From Draconibacterium mangrovi_A (GTDB lineage Bacteria > Bacteroidota > Bacteroidia > Bacteroidales > Prolixibacteraceae): a stretch of 64,000 bases of DNA. The notes beneath the pieces are model-generated. The model was not told where the DNA came from, did not search any database, and saw only the letters and a list, made by a program, of their open reading frames with translations. The stretch covers positions 1,798,001 to 1,862,000 of the forward strand of contig NZ_JBBIXN010000001.1 of the NCBI RefSeq assembly GCF_037646455.1. The letters are read 5' to 3'. This document shows positions 59,501 to 64,000 of the stretch, one piece after another. The first letter of the stretch is position 1. Each line of letters begins with the position of its first letter. The translations under genes and the position numbers were made by a program.

Positions 59501-61942
59501 TTATATGCAATTTATTTCAATTTTACCGGTTTCCAGGCCATCGCTTTTTACTTCCAATGCAATCGTTCCTTTTTCCCGGAGAGATTGTACGGTTACAACA
59601 AGTTTTCCGCTGAAAGCTTTCATGGTGGGCAAGTGGAACATTTCAAGCGAAGTGGCATCTCCATTACATACCACTTTGAATTTGCCTGCACCATTAACTT
59701 CAAAATCCAATTGGTTGCTGGCGTTCGGACAAAGGTTACCGTCTTTATCCACTACCGATACGGTGATGTAACTCAGGTCATTTCCATCAGCTGAAATTTC
59801 GGATCGATCGGCATTTAATACCAAATGGTGAGGTGCTCCGGCCGTGTGAATTTCTTGTTCCGCAGCAGGTTTCCCGTCTTCATCAAATGCTACTATTTTT
59901 ATAGTTCCGGGCTCGTATTTTACATCAGTCCACATCAATCGGTTGCGGCTCAATAATGTTTCCTGGCTCTTTTTCTGAAGTCCCTGACTTTCTCCGTTTA
60001 AGAATAATTCGGCGCTGTTGTAACTGGTATATACAAAAACCGGTGTAGTTTCTCCCTCGCGACCTTCCCAGTTCCAGTGCGGGAGTATGTGCAGGGTTTC
60101 GTCTTCAGTGTTCCATCTGCTACGATATAAGTAGTAGCGATCTTTTGGAAGTCCTGCCAGGTCACAGATTCCGAAATATGAACTGCGCGACGGCCAATAC
60201 TCATCATAGGGAGTTGGTTCGCCCAGGTAATCGAATCCCGTCCAAACAAATTCACCGATTACCCAGTCGTAATCGTCCTGCCATTTAAAATCAGTATCGG
60301 GAATGTTCGACCACCAGCATGCTTCCAGATCGTACGATGAACATTGCCCGTCGGGATAAGTTTTTTGCTTGAATTCTTCAACGGGGAATTTATAAATTCC
60401 TCTTGAACTGACAGTTGAGGCTGTTTCGGAGCCGAGTATAAAACCTTGAGGAAAACGTTCGTATGCTTCGTCGTAAAGTGGCAGGCGGTAATTTAATCCG
60501 GGAATATCCCAGATGGCGCCAAAACCATTTTTCAAGGTATTTGCAACCTGGTCCATTCCCACAGTAACCGGCCGGGTTGGATCTTCGCGATGAAAGAGAT
60601 CCTGTAACCACTTTGCACGTTTTATGCCCTCGTTCCCCCACTGGTCGGGCACTTCGTTTCCGGCACTCCACATTACAATACTGGGATGGTTGCGTGTGGC
60701 ACGTACCAAATTAACGACATCCTTTTCGGCCCAGTCATTAAAAAAGCGGTTGTAGCCGTTTTTCACTTTAGGACGGGCCCACTCGTCAAAGCTTTCAGCC
60801 AGCATCAGAATACCCATTTCATCACACAATTCGACTTGCTCGATTGAAGGCATATTGTGTGCCGAACGAATGGCGTTGCAACCCATGTCTTTAAGTATGG
60901 TAAGCTGGCGTTTTAAGGCGGCGCGGTTTACTGCTGCCCCCAATGGTCCGAGGTCGTGGTGCAGGCAAACTCCTTTAAACTTGGTATGCTCGCCGTTCAG
61001 AATCAATCCTTTTCCCCGTTCGTATTCTATACTGCGTATTCCAAAACGGATATTCTGTTCATCCATCAGTTTGCCCCCGCTAAATAACTTCATGTTGGCC
61101 GTGTACAAATATGGAGTCTCGATGCCCCAGCGAACAGGCTGATTTAGCGGAATGTTCTGTACCATCTTATTCCCAAAAACCCGGTCGGTAGTTCCTGTTG
61201 CGACAACTCTGCCATCGGCATCTTTTATTTCGGTAATCAATTCCAGGTTATCGCCGGTAACATCGCTTTTAATGTTTATCTGAGCCTGTTCATCCGAGAT
61301 AAAAGGCGTGGTGATGAACGTTCCCCATTGCTCGAAGCCCATATCATTTTTTACAATAAGTTGAACTTTTCGATACAGTCCTGCCCCCGGGTACCAGCGC
61401 GACGATTTTCCTCTATTTTCAAGACGTACTGCCAGCAGATTTTCTTCGCCGGGTTTCAGGTAGTCTGAGATGTCAAAATAAAAATAGGCGTAACCATATT
61501 TCCATTCACCCACTTTATCACCATTGATAAAAACCTGTGGTTCGCTCATGGCGCCATCAAAAACCAAAAGTGCTTTCTTTCCCGATTTAAACTCCGGAAC
61601 CTCTAAGGTTTTGCGGTACCAGCCAACGCCGATGTACGGCAGAGAACCAGTTCTGCCTGTTTTTTCGGTAGCAACCTTTTCCTGGTTTTGCTCGATCAAT
61701 ACCGTTTGTTTGTCAATTTCTTTATCGAATGGCCCTTTTATGGCCCAGTCGTGAGGAACAGAAACTGTTTCCCAGTTGCCTGTATCGAAATCGGGCTTTT
61801 CCGCATTTAGTGTTTCTCCTTTGGTGAACTTCCAGTCCTTGCTTAAAGTGTATACTTTTCTTGGAACCCGGTTGGGAGAGGAACATGCCGAAAGCAAAAA
61901 AAGAATCAGAACTATCGGAATGGTGATTTTAGTTATTTTCAT
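59501..61942 (-). CDS. GH2 beta-galactosidase-like lipoprotein
   Basis: ATG 61942 gives 813 residues with a lipobox ('LILFLLSAC', C20); the frame is open 24 codons further upstream but lacks a signal there. Domain order: jelly-roll sugar-binding domain (about 30-200, 'VSVPHDWAIKGPFD'), Ig-like domain, and a TIM barrel with 'GVCLHHDLGPLGAAVN', 'IRSAHNMPS', the acid/base glutamate in 'MWSAGNEVPDQWG' (near 429) and the likely nucleophile in 'VIGEFVWTGFDYLGEP' (near 562). A DUF4982-like and an Ig-like domain follow. Typical substrates are beta-galactosides or related residues in glycans. Two sulfatase genes follow in the same unit. Confidence 0.92.
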   Translation of the reverse strand: MKITKITIPIVLILFLLSACSSPNRVPRKVYTLSKDWKFTKGETLNAEKPDFDTGNWETVSVPHDWAIKGPFDKEIDKQTVLIEQNQEKVATEKTGRTGSLPYIGVGWYRKTLEVPEFKSGKKALLVFDGAMSEPQVFINGDKVGEWKYGYAYFYFDISDYLKPGEENLLAVRLENRGKSSRWYPGAGLYRKVQLIVKNDMGFEQWGTFITTPFISDEQAQINIKSDVTGDNLELITEIKDADGRVVATGTTDRVFGNKMVQNIPLNQPVRWGIETPYLYTANMKLFSGGKLMDEQNIRFGIRSIEYERGKGLILNGEHTKFKGVCLHHDLGPLGAAVNRAALKRQLTILKDMGCNAIRSAHNMPSIEQVELCDEMGILMLAESFDEWARPKVKNGYNRFFNDWAEKDVVNLVRATRNHPSIVMWSAGNEVPDQWGNEGIKRAKWLQDLFHREDPTRPVTVGMDQVANTLKNGFGAIWDIPGLNYRLPLYDEAYERFPQGFILGSETASTVSSRGIYKFPVEEFKQKTYPDGQCSSYDLEACWWSNIPDTDFKWQDDYDWVIGEFVWTGFDYLGEPTPYDEYWPSRSSYFGICDLAGLPKDRYYLYRSRWNTEDETLHILPHWNWEGREGETTPVFVYTSYNSAELFLNGESQGLQKKSQETLLSRNRLMWTDVKYEPGTIKIVAFDEDGKPAAEQEIHTAGAPHHLVLNADRSEISADGNDLSYITVSVVDKDGNLCPNASNQLDFEVNGAGKFKVVCNGDATSLEMFHLPTMKAFSGKLVVTVQSLREKGTIALEVKSDGLETGKIEINCI

Positions 61943-62217
61943 AATTCGATCATTTAACTTGTAGGTACAGGTATGTTGTTTCGCAAATATGAGAAGAATT
62001 TGGAAAAATGTCATCTCTACAGTGCATTTCGTTCAGCACAAAAACGAGAAAACCAGAGGTGAATTTTATCCCGATATTCAGTTTATAACAACAATTCGCT
62101 ATTCATCTCCTGTTAAAATCAACCTGAATAAAATAGCCGAGCAATGCGGACTTTCGATTTTCGTTTTTTTTTAAGTCAGAACTTTTTTTATATTGTTGTT
62201 GGTTTTAAGAGCATTTT

Positions 62218-63729
62218 ATGACGCCAATCAGACGAAAACAAATTATACTGTTCACCTCGGTACTCGCACTTTTCTTTAGTGTCTCCTGTGGTTCTTCCGG
62301 AGGCGACAAGCGATCAAAAAAGGATAGAAAAGTTGTCGACAGAGATCTTGCTGAAATTACTTCTGAAGGAGTACTTCGTGTAATTACTTCCTACAGCAGT
62401 ACCAGTTATTTTTTGTACAAAGGTCAGCCGATGGGCTACGAATATGATCTGTTAAAACGCTTTGCCAAACATTTGGATGTGAAACTGGAAATCTCGGTTT
62501 CTAATAACCTCGATACCATGTTTCAGCGATTACTGGAGGGGAAGGTAGATTTGATTGCACATGGTCTTACCATCACCAATTCGCGTAAGGAACTGGTTAC
62601 TTTTTCAGAGTACCTGTACCTCACTAATCAGGTGTTGGTTCAGCGCAAACCGTTAAATTGGAGAAAGATCGGTTGGAGTAAATTGCAGTCCTCGCTTATT
62701 CACGATCCGATTGAGTTAATCGGCGATACCGTTTCGGTTCGTGCCAATTCGTCGTACATAAAACGACTGGCCAACCTTAGCGAAGAAATTGGCGGAACGA
62801 TACATATTGACACGCTTTCGGGTGATTTGTCTACTGATAAAATTATTGAGATGGTTGCCAGCGGCGAAATAAAATATACTGTTGCCGATAATAATATCGC
62901 CAGCATAAATGCTTCTTACTATCCCGAACTTGACATCCGGGTGCCCATCAGTTTTTCTCAACGTATGGCCTGGGCTATCCGTCCAGAGGACACCGAGCTG
63001 GAAAAAGAGCTGAACCAGTGGATTAAAACCATGAAAGATGGAGTAGCGTATTACGCCATCTACAACAAATACTTCAAAAACACGCGCGATTTCAGGCGCA
63101 GGGAGAACAGCGAACTTTACAGTATAAATCACAACAATATCAGCGAGTATGACGACCTGATTAAAGCTGGAGCCGATTCTCTGGGCTGGGACTGGCGTTT
63201 AATGGCAGCCATGGTTTACCAGGAGTCAAAATTTATTCCCGATTTAGAATCGTGGGCCGGCGCAAAGGGAATTATGCAGCTGATGCCAAGAACCGCCGAG
63301 CGCTTTGGCGTTACCGACCGCACCGATCCAGTGCAGAGCATTCAGGCAGGTACGGAAATTTTAGAGCTTTTGTGGGATCGTTTTATTGATATCCCCGATT
63401 CGCTGCAACGCATAAAGTTTACCATGGCTGCGTACAATTGTGGCTATGGTCATGTAGTCGATGCCAGAAACCTGGCGTACGAAGAAGGCCTGGACATGTA
63501 CCGCTGGGACGAGAATGTGGAAGAATCCATACTGAAATTAAGCTATCCTGAATATTACAACAAACCGATTATTAACTACGGCTATGTTCGTGGGGTTGAG
63601 CCATATACCTATGTGCGACAAGTTTTTGATCGTTTTGACAATTATTCCCACTTCATCGAGAAAAACGTGGAAACTGATTATGATAATGATGAAATGGGTA
63701 AAGTAGTTACTACCGAGCCTTCTGAATGA
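62218..63729 (+). CDS. MltF-like membrane-bound lytic transglycosylase
   Basis: A 503-residue lipoprotein (C24 in 'FSVSCGSS'). Residues 45-295 form a periplasmic amino-acid-binding-type domain (SBP_bac_3; 'GVLRVITSYSSTSYFLYKGQ', 'GKVDLIAHGLTITNSRKELV'), and residues 310-460 form an SLT lysozyme-like domain with the catalytic glutamate in 'MAAMVYQESKFIPDLESW' and 'GAKGIMQLMPRTAERFGV'. This is the MltF architecture: cleavage of peptidoglycan glycan strands with 1,6-anhydro product, controlled by muropeptide binding. The region past residue 490 is acidic. It ends at a terminator shared with the converging aldolase gene. Confidence 0.92.
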   Translation: MTPIRRKQIILFTSVLALFFSVSCGSSGGDKRSKKDRKVVDRDLAEITSEGVLRVITSYSSTSYFLYKGQPMGYEYDLLKRFAKHLDVKLEISVSNNLDTMFQRLLEGKVDLIAHGLTITNSRKELVTFSEYLYLTNQVLVQRKPLNWRKIGWSKLQSSLIHDPIELIGDTVSVRANSSYIKRLANLSEEIGGTIHIDTLSGDLSTDKIIEMVASGEIKYTVADNNIASINASYYPELDIRVPISFSQRMAWAIRPEDTELEKELNQWIKTMKDGVAYYAIYNKYFKNTRDFRRRENSELYSINHNNISEYDDLIKAGADSLGWDWRLMAAMVYQESKFIPDLESWAGAKGIMQLMPRTAERFGVTDRTDPVQSIQAGTEILELLWDRFIDIPDSLQRIKFTMAAYNCGYGHVVDARNLAYEEGLDMYRWDENVEESILKLSYPEYYNKPIINYGYVRGVEPYTYVRQVFDRFDNYSHFIEKNVETDYDNDEMGKVVTTEPSE

Positions 63730-63738
63730 TCTTCAAAA

Positions 63739-63770
63739 AAAACCGCCCCACAATGTGAGACGGTTTTGAT
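63739..63770. terminator. terminator between the converging mltF-like and aldolase genes
   Basis: AAAACCG (63739-63745) pairs with CGGTTTT (63761-63767), with inner CCAC/GTGA pairing, and has A residues upstream and T residues downstream, so it can work both ways. Confidence 0.7.
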
Positions 63771-63791
63771 ATATCTTTTCTAAAAAAATTC

Positions 63792-64000
63792 TTAGATAGA
63801 GTCGATTGCGTTCAGGTCGTCGAAAGCAACTTGCAAACGAGCGATCACTGATTCTTCGGCTTTTCTTACCCAGGCGCGTGGATCGTAGAATTTCTTGTTT
63901 GGTTTCTCTTCGCCTTCCGGGTTACCAATTTGTCCTTGCAAGTAATCGTGGTTAGCTGCTTCGAATGCACGAACGCCATCCCAGTATGCCCACTGTGTAT
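63792..64000 (-). CDS. fbaA: class II fructose-bisphosphate aldolase, C-terminal end (partial)
   Basis: The minus strand encodes the last 69 codons of a protein that enters from beyond the window. 'TQWAYWDGVRAFEAANHDYL' and 'KKFYDPRAWVRKAEESVIAR', ending 'LNAIDSI', match the end of E. coli-type FbaA ('QLGNPKGEDQPNKKYYDPR' region). The enzyme splits fructose 1,6-bisphosphate in glycolysis or joins the trioses in gluconeogenesis. The catalytic part lies outside the window. Confidence 0.9.
   Translation of the reverse strand, partial: TQWAYWDGVRAFEAANHDYLQGQIGNPEGEEKPNKKFYDPRAWVRKAEESVIARLQVAFDDLNAIDSI

Overview
The window reads as a chromosomal segment of a Bacteroidota bacterium. The evidence is a type IX secretion C-terminal domain on a large surface protein, many short-lipobox lipoproteins, little sign of Shine-Dalgarno sequences, and repeated Bacteroidota-type promoter elements (-7 TAnnTTTG, sometimes with a -33 TTG/TTTG). 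The gene content (sulfatases, GH2, DUF1080, Gfo/Idh/MocA and TAT-exported sugar enzymes, b-type succinate:quinone oxidoreductase, corrinoid methyltransferases) would fit a marine or sediment Marinilabiliales/Prolixibacteraceae-like organism. The family-level guess is inference only. No tRNA, rRNA, CRISPR array, phage or insertion sequence was seen.

Layout. 1-4.7 kb: 5' part of mfd (minus), a small exported protein, an exported peroxiredoxin, a zinc-ribbon protein, and a tandem pair of paralogous exported helical proteins of which the upstream copy is a pseudogene; then an ElaA-like acetyltransferase. 4.8-9.3 kb: a minus-strand set araC - MDR dehydrogenase - Gfo/Idh/MocA - GntP permease that looks like sugar-acid/polyol uptake and oxidation. 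9.5-13 kb: a plus-strand corrinoid methyl-transfer module (corrinoid protein, UROD-type methyltransferase fused to thioredoxin-like domains, homocysteine methyltransferase), followed by a TlpA-like lipoprotein and a G3E (CobW) GTPase. 15.7-19.2 kb: sdhCAB. 19.3-28.5 kb: a mixed region with a CPBP protease, a DUF1080 lipoprotein, BtpA/SgcQ, an exported aldose epimerase, a CrtO-like protein and a 1169-residue CotH/lamin-tail T9SS cargo.

28.6-37.1 kb: housekeeping block ileS, a DksA-like gene, lspA, cysS, ribE, and a folate cluster (pteridine-reductase-like SDR, folB, folK). 37.2-38.7 kb: tryptophanase with a candidate leader peptide. 38.7-41.2 kb: a one-component membrane regulator with LamG outside and SARP-like DNA-binding domains inside. 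41.5-47.5 kb: a tetraheme cytochrome fused to a SUMF1-type domain, a TAT Gfo/Idh/MocA oxidoreductase, and a GT2/GT-C glycosyltransferase pair with a small membrane protein. 47.6-52.3 kb: gltX, kbl, a small membrane protein and a TAT sugar-isomerase-like protein. 52.5-56.4 kb: a 1307-residue polytopic sensor-like protein. 56.4-61.9 kb: two sulfatases and a GH2 beta-galactosidase-like enzyme, lipoproteins likely acting together on a sulfated glycan. 62.2-64 kb: an MltF-like lytic transglycosylase and the 3' end of a class II fructose-bisphosphate aldolase gene.

The most unusual items are the corrinoid module with its methyltransferase-thioredoxin fusion, the cytochrome-SUMF1 fusion, the LamG-TM-SARP regulator, the 1307-residue membrane protein with a decayed ATPase-like tail, the GXHH-type IleRS, and the possible tnaC-like leader ahead of tryptophanase.
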